From NCBI GenBank assembly GCA_913774955.1, contig CAJYKV010000021.1, positions 124,001-188,000 on the forward strand: 64,000 nucleotides of DNA, given 5' to 3'. Positions 16,335 to 25,013 of this stretch are shown piece by piece. Origin of the DNA: an uncultured Acidovorax sp. Lineage in GTDB: Bacteria; Pseudomonadota; Gammaproteobacteria; Burkholderiales; Burkholderiaceae_C. How positions within the stretch are numbered: the stretch's first letter is position 1; every line of letters starts with the position of its first letter. A program made the translations under genes and the position numbers. Under the pieces are notes generated by a model that was not told the origin of the DNA, did no database searches, and was given only the letters and a program-made list of their open reading frames with translations.

Positions 16335-17297
16335 ATGGAAACCACCCCCGCCTTGCGCCCGGTCACGCTGATCGGCGTTCCCACCGATGTCGGTGCCGCC
16401 CGCCTGGGGGCGGCCATGGGCCCGGACGCGCTGCGCGTGGCGCAGCTCGGACCCGCGCTCGAGCGCCTGGGCCTGGACGTGCAGGACCTGGGCAACCTGC
16501 ATGGCCCGCCGAACCCGCGCGGCGAGCGCACGGCCGAAGGCCTGCGCAACTTCGCCGAGTGCGAGGCCTGGAACCGCTCTACGCACGATGCGGTGTTCGG
16601 CCAGCTGCAGGCCGGGCGCCTGCCGGTGATGCTGGGCGGCGACCACAACCTGGCGATCGGCTCGATCAGCGCCGTGGCGCGCCACTGCCGCGAGACCGGC
16701 AAGCGGCTGCGCGTGCTGTGGCTGGACGCGCACTCCGACAGCAACACGCCGGAGATCTCGCCCAGCGGCAACGTGCACGGCGTGCCGGTGGCCAGCCTCT
16801 GCGGACTCGGCCCTCCGGCGCTCGCGTCGCTGGGCGGCCCCGGCCCGGCGCTGCGGGGCGCGCAGATGTGCCAGATCGGGTTGCGCAGCGTGGATGCGGC
16901 AGAAAAGCGCATGATCCACGAGCTCGGGCTGGAGGTGTACGACATGCGCGCGATCGACGAGCTCGGCATGCGCGAAGTGATGCGCCGCGCGCTCGCCGGG
17001 CTGGAGGACGACGCCGAAGCGCACCTGCACCTGAGCTTCGACGTGGACTTCCTCGATCCCGAGATCGCGCCCGGCACCGGCACCACGGTGCGCGGCGGGC
17101 CGAACTACCGCGAGGCCCAGCTGTGCATGGAGATGATCGCGGACACGGGGCGGCTCGCCTCGCTCGACATCGTGGAGCTGAACCCCGCGCTCGACATCCG
17201 CAACCAGACCGCCGAACTGGTGGTGGACCTGGTGGAGAGCCTGTTCGGCAAGAGCACGCTGGTGCGCACCCCCGCCCCGGCCCCGTCCGGGCGCTAG
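16335..17297 (+). CDS. rocF: Arginase
   Basis: 320 aa from the ATG at 16335, preceded by CAGGAGAG. Manganese-binding motifs of the ureohydrolase family are complete: GGDHNLAIG, WLDAHSDSN, SFDVDFLDP and ELNPALD. The order and the GVPTDVGAARLGAAMGPDALR start favour arginase over agmatinase. It hydrolyses arginine to ornithine and urea in the cytoplasm. Downstream partner of ornithine cyclodeaminase and presumably controlled by the divergent Lrp-type gene. It ends 7 bp before the convergent acetoacetyl-CoA synthetase gene. Confidence 0.92.
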   Translation: METTPALRPVTLIGVPTDVGAARLGAAMGPDALRVAQLGPALERLGLDVQDLGNLHGPPNPRGERTAEGLRNFAECEAWNRSTHDAVFGQLQAGRLPVMLGGDHNLAIGSISAVARHCRETGKRLRVLWLDAHSDSNTPEISPSGNVHGVPVASLCGLGPPALASLGGPGPALRGAQMCQIGLRSVDAAEKRMIHELGLEVYDMRAIDELGMREVMRRALAGLEDDAEAHLHLSFDVDFLDPEIAPGTGTTVRGGPNYREAQLCMEMIADTGRLASLDIVELNPALDIRNQTAELVVDLVESLFGKSTLVRTPAPAPSGR

Positions 17298-17304
17298 GCC
17301 CTGC

Positions 17305-19491
17305 TCAGGCCCGCGCGGTGGATGCAGTGGCGGCCGCAGCGCGCGCCAGGTGCCGCCGTGCGAAGTCCTCGTACCAGCCGAGGCAGCCCGGGTTGGCCAT
17401 GGCGTCACGGTTCACGACCTTCTCCAGCGGCTGGCCGAGCAGCAGCTTCTTGATGGGCAGCTCCTGCTTCTTGCCAGTGAGCGTGCGCGGCACCTCGACC
17501 ACCTGCACGATCTCGTCGGGCACGAAGCGCGGCGAGAGCGCGGTGCGGATCGCCCCGGCGATGCGGCCCTGCAGCGCCTCGTCCAGCACGGCGCCTTCGC
17601 GCAGCGCCACGAAGAGCGGCATGTGGCTTTCGCGCCCCAGGTATTCCAGGTCCACCACGAGGCTGTCGAGCACCTCGGGCAAGGCCTCCACCGCGCGGTA
17701 CAGCTCGCTGGTGCCCATGCGCAGGCCGTGGCGGTTGATGGTGGCGTCGCTGCGGCCGTAGATCACGCAGCGGCCCTCGGGGCCCACGCGCAGCCAGTCG
17801 CCATGGCGCCAGACCGCGCCCATGGACGCGGGGCCGTCGCCGCCGCCGGGCCGGCGGCCATGGCCGGGCGGGTACATGTCGAAATAGCTCGCGAGGTAGC
17901 GCGGGCCTTGCGGATCGCCCGGCAATGCGGGTGCGCCTGCCGGCGCGTCGCCCCAGAAGTAGAGCGGCATCGAGGGGATGGGCTGCGTGCAGACCAGCTC
18001 CCCCACCGCGCCGGTGACCGGCCGGCCGGCTTCGTCCCAGGCTTCCACCGCCGCGCCGAGCATGCGGCACTGCATCTCGCCGGGCACCTGGGGCAGTTCG
18101 CGGTGGCCGCCGATGAAGGCGCCGCAGAAATCCGTGCCGCCGGAGATGTTGTCCCACCAGACCGGCTCGCTGCCGCCATCGCCACCGGCCTGGGCCCGGA
18201 TGCGTGCGAACTGCGCCGTGCCCCACTCCTGCACCTCGGGCGAGAGCGGCGAGCCGGTGGTGCCCAGCGCGCGGATGCGGGAGAGATCGCCGCAGGCCGC
18301 GAGATCGAGCCCCGCCTTCATGCAGTTCGCGTAGAAGGCGGCGCCCGCGCCGAAGAAGGTCACGCCGGTCTCGGCGGCGAATCGCCAGAGCGTGCCCCAG
18401 TCGGGGCGCTCGCGGCTGCCGCCCGGGTTGCCGTCGTAGATCACGCAGGTGGTGCCCGAGAGCAGGCCGCTCGCCTGCGCGTTCCACATCACCCAGCCGG
18501 TGGAGCTGTACCAGTGGTAGCGCTCGCCGAAGGAGTTGGGCGCGTGGCTCGGGCCGATGTCGTTGTGCAGGCCTTTGAGCAGCAGAGCCACCAGCACCAT
18601 GCCGCCGTGGCCGTGCACGATCGGCTTGGGCAGGCCGGTGGTGCCGCTGGAATACACGATCCAGAGCGGATGGTCGAACGGCAGCCAGAGCGGCTCGAAG
18701 GACGCCACCGCGGCATCGTCCTGCGCGGTGGCCGCGGTGTATTCCACGCACCCGTCGATGGCGCCCGCGGTGCCGAGCTGGTCCACCACGACCACGTGCT
18801 CCAGCGTGGGCAGGGCCGCGCGCAGCTCGGCGAGCACGCCGCGGCGGTCGAGGTCGCGGCCGCCATAGGTCACGCCGTCCACGGCGACCAGGGCCTTGGG
18901 TTCGATCTGCCGGAAGCGGTCCAGCACCGCGGCCGTGCCCATGTCCGGCGCGCACACGCTCCAGATGGCGCCCAGGCTGGCCGTGGCCAGCAGGGCCACC
19001 ATGGCCTCGGGGATGTTGGGCAGGTAGGCCGCGACGCGGTCGCCCGGCCCCACGCCCTGCGCGCGCAGGTGCAGCGCCAGCGCCGCCACCTGCCGGCGCA
19101 GCTCGGGCCAGGAGAGTTCACGGTGCTGGCCGCGCTCGTTGCGGCTGATGATGGCCGGCTGCCCGGCCGCGTGGGCGGCGTCGGCATGCCGCAGCGCCTG
19201 GCGCGCGTAGTTCACCTGCGCACCGGGAAACCATTCGGCGCCGGGCATGGTGTTGCGCGCCAGCACGGCCGTGTGCGGCGTGGGCGATTCGAGGCCGAAG
19301 TAGTCCCAGATGCTCTGCCAGAAGGCGTCCAGGTCGGTCACCGACCAGCGCCAGAGGGCTTCGTAGTCGTCGAACTGCAGGCCGTGCCGGGCGTGCAGCC
19401 ACTCCTGGTAGAGGCGGATCTGCGGGATGAAGGGGGCATGCGCCGCGGGGGCGGCGGCCGCGTTGCGCGGCGTGGGGGTGGTTGTCTCCAT
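17305..19491 (-). CDS. Acetoacetyl-CoA synthetase
   Basis: 728 aa from the ATG at 19491 (a GTG two codons upstream is also in frame). ANL-superfamily motifs are visible: the P-loop YSSGTTGLPKPIVHG, the WGTLWRFAAETGVTFFGAGAAF block and the hinge/C-terminal GRSDATINRHGLRMGTSELYRAVE and GKKQELPIKKLL with the catalytic Lys. The long N-terminal domain (YQEWLHARHGLQFDDYEALWRWSV) separates acetoacetyl-CoA synthetases from acetyl-CoA synthetases. It activates acetoacetate with ATP and CoA, linking ketone-body/PHB turnover to central metabolism. No phasin or PHB gene is adjacent. Confidence 0.92.
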   Translation of the reverse strand: METTTPTPRNAAAAPAAHAPFIPQIRLYQEWLHARHGLQFDDYEALWRWSVTDLDAFWQSIWDYFGLESPTPHTAVLARNTMPGAEWFPGAQVNYARQALRHADAAHAAGQPAIISRNERGQHRELSWPELRRQVAALALHLRAQGVGPGDRVAAYLPNIPEAMVALLATASLGAIWSVCAPDMGTAAVLDRFRQIEPKALVAVDGVTYGGRDLDRRGVLAELRAALPTLEHVVVVDQLGTAGAIDGCVEYTAATAQDDAAVASFEPLWLPFDHPLWIVYSSGTTGLPKPIVHGHGGMVLVALLLKGLHNDIGPSHAPNSFGERYHWYSSTGWVMWNAQASGLLSGTTCVIYDGNPGGSRERPDWGTLWRFAAETGVTFFGAGAAFYANCMKAGLDLAACGDLSRIRALGTTGSPLSPEVQEWGTAQFARIRAQAGGDGGSEPVWWDNISGGTDFCGAFIGGHRELPQVPGEMQCRMLGAAVEAWDEAGRPVTGAVGELVCTQPIPSMPLYFWGDAPAGAPALPGDPQGPRYLASYFDMYPPGHGRRPGGGDGPASMGAVWRHGDWLRVGPEGRCVIYGRSDATINRHGLRMGTSELYRAVEALPEVLDSLVVDLEYLGRESHMPLFVALREGAVLDEALQGRIAGAIRTALSPRFVPDEIVQVVEVPRTLTGKKQELPIKKLLLGQPLEKVVNRDAMANPGCLGWYEDFARRHLARAAAATASTARA

Positions 19492-19566
19492 GGCCACGCA
19501 GCGTACTGCGTGGTGCCCCGGCGTGTCACCGCCGGGGCGTCCCGGGCTTGACAGGCGCAGCGCCGG

Positions 19567-19806
19567 TCAGTCTTCCTTGAGTTCCTTCACGCTGGTGATG
19601 GCGTACTCCTTTTCCGCCAGCTGCCGGGCCGGCTCGGGAATGCCGTAGTCGTTCCAGTGGGAGGCGCTTTCGTCGAGTTCGTGGCCGCGCTCCTGGCAGG
19701 TCCAGTCGGTGTTGATGGCTTCCTGGGGGATGGGGCGGCCTTCGGGCACCACGAGGTAGGAATGCTTGCCGTCGGCTTCGGGCCGGCGGTAGATGTCGAC
19801 GCGCAT
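19567..19806 (-). CDS. Small conserved protein, DUF6139-like
   Basis: 79 aa, soluble and acidic. The pattern MRVDIYRRPEADGKHSYLVVPEG, then P-Q-E-A-I-N-T-D-W and a C-terminal QLAEKEYAITSV matches a short Burkholderiales family I recall as DUF6139. The function is unknown. It is monocistronic; its neighbours do not suggest a role. Confidence 0.75.
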   Translation of the reverse strand: MRVDIYRRPEADGKHSYLVVPEGRPIPQEAINTDWTCQERGHELDESASHWNDYGIPEPARQLAEKEYAITSVKELKED

Positions 19807-19924
19807 GGGCGGGATCCTTTACTGCGATGGAAGAGGAAACTCCACTCTAGCCAACGCCCCGCCCCGCTCCCGTAGGAAAACCGCCCGGCGCCGGGTGGCC
19901 GCCGGGGGCTTTCCCGTCATGCGC

Positions 19925-20749
19925 TCACTTGGCGGCCATGTCGCGCATGCGGTCGGCGCGGCCGGCCGGATCGGGGTGCGAGGAGAGCATCTCTTCGAGC
20001 GCGCCGCCCTTGCCGCCGCTCTGGGCCGCCAGCTTGCGGAAGGCCGATTCCATCGCGCTCACCTTGTACTTGTGCTTCTTCATGAAGGCCAGGCCGTAGT
20101 CGTCGGCGGCCGTCTCCTGGCTCTGCGAGAACTGGCTCTTGACCAGCTTCTCGCCGAGCGCGCCCAGATCGGTGTCGGCGAGGCGGCCCACGCCGCCGGC
20201 CGCGGAGGCGGCCTTGCGGCCGGCGGAGGCGAGGTAGGCGGTGCGCATGCGGGCCAGGGAATGCTGCAGCTTCACGTGGCCGATCTCGTGGCCGATCACG
20301 CCCAGCAGTTCCTGGTCGTTCATCATGTCCATCAGGCCGCTGTAGACGCGGATGGAGCCGTCGGCCGTGGCGTCGGCGTTCACTTCGTTGGCCAGGTAGA
20401 CCTTGAAGTTGAGCTTCATGCCGTCTTCGTTGACGTGGTTCTTCGTGAGGCGGGCCAGGCGCTGGGCGTACTTGTTCTTGGCCGGCGCGACCTTCTCGGT
20501 GCGCTCCTCGTAGGCGCGGAACTGCTGCGAGACGGACTTGAGCTCCTCGTCGGACACGGTGGCCGCCTTGAACACATCCGCGGCCGCGCCGATCTTGCTG
20601 TCGGTGCTGGAGCCGGTGCCGCCCGTGCCGACGGCCCCCAGCACGGAGCCGAGACCGGAGCCGGCCGACGAGGAACCCGTGGAGCCGTTGGTGGCGCAGC
20701 CGGCCAGGATGATGGAGAGCGCAAGCGCGCCCAGGCGGAACGTGTTCAT
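19925..20749 (-). CDS. M48-family metalloprotease lipoprotein
   Basis: 274 aa. A lipoprotein signal (LALSIILAGC, Cys at ~18) is followed by a Ser/Gly-rich linker and an M48 catalytic domain with the zinc motif HEIGHVKLQHS (HExxH) and the third-ligand helix QETAADDYGLAFM. The closest model is LoiP/YggG, an outer-membrane-anchored protease involved in envelope quality control. It is expected on the periplasmic face. The third zinc ligand and HExxH are intact, so the enzyme should be active. Confidence 0.9.
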   Translation of the reverse strand: MNTFRLGALALSIILAGCATNGSTGSSSAGSGLGSVLGAVGTGGTGSSTDSKIGAAADVFKAATVSDEELKSVSQQFRAYEERTEKVAPAKNKYAQRLARLTKNHVNEDGMKLNFKVYLANEVNADATADGSIRVYSGLMDMMNDQELLGVIGHEIGHVKLQHSLARMRTAYLASAGRKAASAAGGVGRLADTDLGALGEKLVKSQFSQSQETAADDYGLAFMKKHKYKVSAMESAFRKLAAQSGGKGGALEEMLSSHPDPAGRADRMRDMAAK

Positions 20750-21056
20750 GGTTTTTCTACCCTCTTTGGAATGATGGATGGGACGGCCGGAAAGAAAGGT
20801 CCGGGCGCTGGACCCGGCATCTTTCGTGCGCTGGGGCCCGCAAGGGGCCGCTTTCCGGCGCGGGACGGATTCTCTTCACACGGACCCATCCGCGCGCCTT
20901 GCGCCGCCGCGCACTTGCATCCATTTGTATTCAGTTCCAAAACCGGTAACACCCTGCATCCTCGGGGAACTTTCCACGTTTTACGCGCAGAGAACCACGC
21001 CCTGCAGGCGACATCTTGTTGCTTCTTTTGCAAACACCGTCCGGTCGTTCTGCGAC
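20750..21056. other. Non-coding spacer between the M48 protease start and the IclR fusion stop
   Basis: 307 bp. It contains the minus-strand upstream region of the protease gene, including a relatively AT-rich patch (CATTTGTATTCAGTTCCAAA at 20920-20939) that may hold its promoter. No gene or strong terminator was recognised. Confidence 0.5.
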
Positions 21057-22676
21057 TCAGAGGGGCAGCGCGAACAGGCGCCCGGAGAGCGGAGCATTCG
21101 CCAGCATGTCGAGCGCGACGGACTGGCGCGCGCTGGTGACGAACAGCGTCCGGCCGTCCGCGCCGCCGATCGCCACGTCGGTCGGGCAGGGCACCGGCAG
21201 GGCCGCCACCCGGTCCAGGCTGCCGTCGGGAAGAAAGCGCACCACGCTCCAGCCGTCCCGCAGCGCCGTCCAGACGCCCCCCTCGGCGTCGAAGGCCAGC
21301 CCGCTGACGCGGCCCGAGCCCTTGGGCACGGTGACGAGCCGGCGGACCACGCCGGGGCTCTCCGGGTGCATGTGCAGGATGGCGCCGGTATCGGGCACCG
21401 TGGCCAGCAGGGCGCCGTCCTGGGCGCGCCAGCGCAGGCACTGCAGCGGCTCGGCAAAACGCCAGAGCACGTCGAGCGCGCCATCCTCGCCCAGGCGGCC
21501 CACCGCGCTGCCGCCCTCGGTGGTCTCCACCGCCATCCACGCGCAGCCCTCCGCGCCCAGGCAGGCGGCGCGCACCGGCATGCCGGCCGGCCATGCGGGC
21601 CAGGGCTCGGGCGCCGACGCGCCGGGCCGCCAGCGCAGCGCACGGGCCGCGCCGACGATCGATACGTCCTCCCGGCCGTGTACCAGCACGCCGATGATGG
21701 GCGCCTCGTCATCGGCCACGGCCCGGTCGGTGCCCGGCGCGTCCGGCGCTTCCGGTTCAGGCGGCGGCGCGGTCCAGGCGCGCAGCGTGGGGGCGAGCAC
21801 GTCCGCCCAATACAGCACGCCGGAGTCCGCGCACCAGTGCGGGTGCGCGCCCTGGAAGGCCCAGGGCCCGGCCAGCGCGCGGGCCTCGGTATCGGCGACC
21901 GGGGCGCGCACGCGCCGCAGCTGCGCTCCCACGCGGCGGGCCGCCTCGGCCACCTCCGGGCCGAGCAGTTCCAGCCGTTCGGGCGTGAGGCGCCAGGCGG
22001 GGCCCGCCACGCTGAGCGCACCGCGCACCTGCCCCTGGCCGTCCACGATGGACGCGCCGACGCAGCGCACGCCGGACACGATCTCCTCGTCGTCGATCGC
22101 GTAGCCGCGCGCCGCCGTCACGCGCAGCTCGGCCTGCAGGCGCCGGCGGTCGGTGATGGTGCGCGGCGTGAGCGCCTTGAGCGCCAGCCCCCGCACCAGA
22201 AGCTCCCGCTCGGCGTCGGGCAGCGCCGACAGGATGGCCTTGCCCTGGCTGGTGCAGTGCACCGGCTTGCGCTGGCCGAGCGCGCTGGAGGAGCGCTCGC
22301 TGTGCGCGCCGTCGCAGCGCTCGAGCGACAGCACCTCGCGCCCGTCCAGCACGGCGAGGTAGCTGGTCTCGCCCGTCAGGTCGCGCAGCGCGCGCAGTTC
22401 CAGCGCCGCGGCAGCGGCGAGATCGGGCATGGCGTACACCTGCCGCGCCATCTCGAAGCAGCGCATCCCCAGGCAGTACACCCTGCGCAGCGGATCGCGC
22501 CGCAGCAGTCCGCGCGCGACCAGGGTGGCGAGCAGGCGGTAGACCGTCGTGCGGGACCATCCGAAGCGCTGGGCGAGCGCGGCCTGGCCGAGCCCGTCCG
22601 GCGTGGAGCCCACCGCTTCCAGCAGATCGAGCGCCTTGTCCAGGGCAGCGGTGCCTTCGGCGGGAGAAGAAGCCAT
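21057..22676 (-). CDS. IclR-type regulator fused to an SMP-30/gluconolactonase-like propeller
   Basis: 539 aa. Residues ~8-65 are an IclR winged HTH (LDLLEAVGSTPDGLGQAALAQRFGWSRTTVYRLLATLV) and ~75-245 the IclR effector domain (GRKP-like GQRKPVHCTSQGKAILSALP, RGYAIDDEEIVSGVRCVGASI). From ~260 to the end a beta-propeller of the SMP-30/gluconolactonase/LRE type follows (GAHPHWCADSGVLYWAD, SGLAFDAEGGVWTALRDGW, PCPTDVAIGGADGRTLFVTSA). Gluconolactonase metal ligands (E, N, D in WxEGPxW and xDG) are only partly conserved, so the propeller may sense a sugar lactone rather than hydrolyse it. IclR proteins are normally ~260 aa. No sugar catabolic gene lies next to it. Confidence 0.88.
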   Translation of the reverse strand: MASSPAEGTAALDKALDLLEAVGSTPDGLGQAALAQRFGWSRTTVYRLLATLVARGLLRRDPLRRVYCLGMRCFEMARQVYAMPDLAAAAALELRALRDLTGETSYLAVLDGREVLSLERCDGAHSERSSSALGQRKPVHCTSQGKAILSALPDAERELLVRGLALKALTPRTITDRRRLQAELRVTAARGYAIDDEEIVSGVRCVGASIVDGQGQVRGALSVAGPAWRLTPERLELLGPEVAEAARRVGAQLRRVRAPVADTEARALAGPWAFQGAHPHWCADSGVLYWADVLAPTLRAWTAPPPEPEAPDAPGTDRAVADDEAPIIGVLVHGREDVSIVGAARALRWRPGASAPEPWPAWPAGMPVRAACLGAEGCAWMAVETTEGGSAVGRLGEDGALDVLWRFAEPLQCLRWRAQDGALLATVPDTGAILHMHPESPGVVRRLVTVPKGSGRVSGLAFDAEGGVWTALRDGWSVVRFLPDGSLDRVAALPVPCPTDVAIGGADGRTLFVTSARQSVALDMLANAPLSGRLFALPL

Positions 22677-22742
22677 GTGTGTCTCGAAGGGTGGAACGGG
22701 CTCGCACTGTAACGGCCCGTGATCCGCCCGCGATCGATGCCG

Positions 22743-23915
22743 CTATCGCCCGGCCGGCCGCGCGCGGGTCGCCGCTCCCCGGGCGCAGGCCAGCGCCGCG
22801 GCGGCCAGCACCACGGCAGGAAGGCCGTAGAGCCAGGGCGTGGGCAGCACCGGCAGCCACAGTCCGGCCGCCAGCGGCCCCAGCCCCGCCCCGATGTCCC
22901 GCCAGACGGACCGGGCCGCCAGGGCGCGGACCCGGTCAGCCCCGGGGTGGCGGATGGCGACGATGGGTGCGAGCAGCGGCAGCTGCAGCGCCCGCAGCAG
23001 CACGATCGCCGCGGCGCAGCTCCACAGCCAGCCCGCTCCGAAGCCGACGAGGGCCACGGCCGTCATGAGCGAGAAAACCACGAGCAGCCGTTCCGCGCCC
23101 CACCGCTCGGCCCAGCGGCCGCCCACCGGCCCCAGAACGATCTCGGAGCCGTACCGGACGGCGAGCAGCACCGCCGCGGCCGTCAGCGCACTGGAAGGCC
23201 ACAGCTGCTGGCCCAGCACGGTGAGGCCGATGAGAAACAGGCCATCCAGCGCGAACCCCTCCACGAAGGACCACGTATCCAGGGCGTTGGGACGCGACGG
23301 CCTGGCCCTCACGGCGCCCATGCCCGGGTGGGGCCGGGCGGGAAGCCTGCGGGCGGGCCACAGGCCGGCCAGGGCCACGAGGCTCAGCGCGCCCAGCACC
23401 CACCGCGGCCCCGCCAGCGCGCTCAGCGCGGCAGCCACCGGCAGGGCGATCACGGGACCCAGCGCGATGAAGGCACGCGACCGTCCGGACCGCGCCGATG
23501 CACCGGCCGCCGACGACGTGGCCAGCACCTGGGTGGAGAGGTTCAGCGCAGCGAACGCCATGCCCCAGAGCAGCCGCAGCGGCAACAGCAGCCAGAAGCC
23601 GCCGAGGGTGGCATTGCCCAGGGCGCCCACGGCAGCCGCCGCCACCGCCAGCGTGCAGACCCTGCGGTCGCCGTACCGGGCATAGAGACGCGCGACCCAG
23701 CCGTACCCGGCGATGCGCACGAGGCGGTTGGCCGCGAGCAGGATTCCCGCCTCGGCCAGGGTGATGCCCCATGCGGCGCCGTGGACGGGGAACAGCAGAT
23801 AGAGCACCACGTCCGAGGGCAGCGTGGTGGCCAGTGCGATCGCGGCGTTCCTGGAGTCGCGGTCGGCCGCTTCGGGACCGGGAGGAGCTGTCTCTGCCGC
23901 GCTTCGTGTCTGCAT
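22743..23915 (-). CDS. MFS transporter
   Basis: 390 aa from the ATG at 23915. Twelve hydrophobic segments and MFS signature turns (RLVRIAGYGWVARLYARYGDRR after TM2; GGRWAERWGAERLL between TM8 and TM9) identify a major-facilitator permease of the inner membrane. No close substrate-specific match is recognised; drug or metabolite efflux is the default expectation. The divergent LysR gene 76 bp away is the probable regulator. Confidence 0.85.
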   Translation of the reverse strand: MQTRSAAETAPPGPEAADRDSRNAAIALATTLPSDVVLYLLFPVHGAAWGITLAEAGILLAANRLVRIAGYGWVARLYARYGDRRVCTLAVAAAAVGALGNATLGGFWLLLPLRLLWGMAFAALNLSTQVLATSSAAGASARSGRSRAFIALGPVIALPVAAALSALAGPRWVLGALSLVALAGLWPARRLPARPHPGMGAVRARPSRPNALDTWSFVEGFALDGLFLIGLTVLGQQLWPSSALTAAAVLLAVRYGSEIVLGPVGGRWAERWGAERLLVVFSLMTAVALVGFGAGWLWSCAAAIVLLRALQLPLLAPIVAIRHPGADRVRALAARSVWRDIGAGLGPLAAGLWLPVLPTPWLYGLPAVVLAAAALACARGAATRARPAGR

Positions 23916-23960
23916 CGCCCGTATCGTGGGCCACGCGGAGAGCGCCGACAAACGAGTTTG

Positions 23961-23980
23961 TTGCGCAGCTACGTGTGCAA
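23961..23980. promoter_or_regulatory. Imperfect dyad between the MFS and LysR genes
   Basis: TTGCGC-N8-GTGCAA (one mismatch) lies in the 76-bp divergent spacer, 11 bp before the LysR ATG. The position fits an autoregulatory LysR box also controlling the transporter; assignment is inference. Confidence 0.35.
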
Positions 23981-23991
23981 AAATCTCACGC

Positions 23992-24930
23992 ATGGCCCTG
24001 GTGCTTCCTCCTCTCAACGCCGTGCGGGCCTTCGTGGCCGCGGCGCGGCACCAGAGTTTTTCGCGGGCAGCGCAGGAGCTTCACGTGACCCACGGCGCGG
24101 TCAGCCGGCAGATCAAGGGCCTCGAAGCCGATCTGGGCGTCGCCCTCTTCGAGCGCCGTGTCCGGCAGGTGGTGCTCACGGTGGAGGGCCAGGCGTTCTA
24201 CGCGCAGGCCGAGGCGGGTCTCGCCCTGATCGGCCATGCGGCCGCCGCCCTCCGGTCCGGTGCGGCGGGCCGTGCCGTGCGGATCAACGTCCGGCCGTCG
24301 TTCGCCGTGCGCTGGCTGATCCCCCGGCTGCCCGACTTCGTGGCAAGGCACCCCGGCATCGAGCCGGAAGTCGTCACCAGCACCGCCGCCCCGGCGCGCG
24401 CGCCCGAGGCTTTCGACGTGGCCGTGCGGCGCGGGCTCCAGGGGTGGCCCGCATCGCTGCAGGTGGCGCCATTCCTGGAGGACGAGGCATTCGCCGTGGC
24501 CTCTCCCGCCTTGCTGCGCAGCATGCATCGCCCGGTCGAATCCCCCCGCGATCTGGCGGCGTTCGTGCTGCTCGGCGCGCGATCGAGAAAAGGGGATTGG
24601 GACGACTGGTGCCGGCAGGCGGGGATCGGCCGGCTGAGGGCGGCGGGGCGGCTGCACCTCGACCACCTGCACCTGGTCTTCCAGGCCGCCATCGATGGGC
24701 TGGGCCTGGCCATGGCGCCGCGCTCGCTGTGGGGCAACGATCTGCGGCAGCAGCGGCTGGTGGCGCTGCTGCCGCGGCACGGCCTGCCCCTGGACCGTTA
24801 CTACTACGGCATTTCGCCCGAGGCCTCCGAAGAGGCCCGCTGCTTCGTGAAGTGGCTGGAGCGGCACAAGACCTCTAGCCCCGTCGGGGCCGAAGGTGCC
24901 GGGACCCGGTGCGGCGGCACCGACGCTTGA
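23992..24930 (+). CDS. LysR-family regulator (GcvA-like)
   Basis: 312 aa from the ATG at 23992. The start LPPLNAVRAFVAAARHQSFSRAAQELHVTHGAVSRQIKGLEADLG is the GcvA/AmpR-like LysR subgroup. The effector domain (INVRPSFAVRWLIPRLPDFVARHPGIE) and HLVFQAAIDGLGLAMAPRSL are also subgroup-typical. It diverges from the MFS transporter and probably controls it. Confidence 0.9.
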   Translation: MALVLPPLNAVRAFVAAARHQSFSRAAQELHVTHGAVSRQIKGLEADLGVALFERRVRQVVLTVEGQAFYAQAEAGLALIGHAAAALRSGAAGRAVRINVRPSFAVRWLIPRLPDFVARHPGIEPEVVTSTAAPARAPEAFDVAVRRGLQGWPASLQVAPFLEDEAFAVASPALLRSMHRPVESPRDLAAFVLLGARSRKGDWDDWCRQAGIGRLRAAGRLHLDHLHLVFQAAIDGLGLAMAPRSLWGNDLRQQRLVALLPRHGLPLDRYYYGISPEASEEARCFVKWLERHKTSSPVGAEGAGTRCGGTDA

Positions 24931-25013
24931 TGCACGGCAAGGGCGGGCCCGGCCCCCCACGCCCACAATGGGCGGGTTCCCTTCCCTGCCGCCCTGCCCG
25001 CCCTCCACCCGCC

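Noticed and set aside
17350-19551. 733-codon plus-strand frame opposite acetoacetyl-CoA synthetase
   Set aside because: Antisense shadow of a gene with complete ANL motifs; its composition is His/Gly/Arg-rich and no family is recognisable.
20778-22712. 644-codon plus-strand open frame across the IclR fusion gene
   Set aside because: It is antisense to a gene with clear IclR and propeller motifs. The translation is Arg/Gly/His-rich and lacks domains, as expected for a shadow frame in GC-rich DNA.
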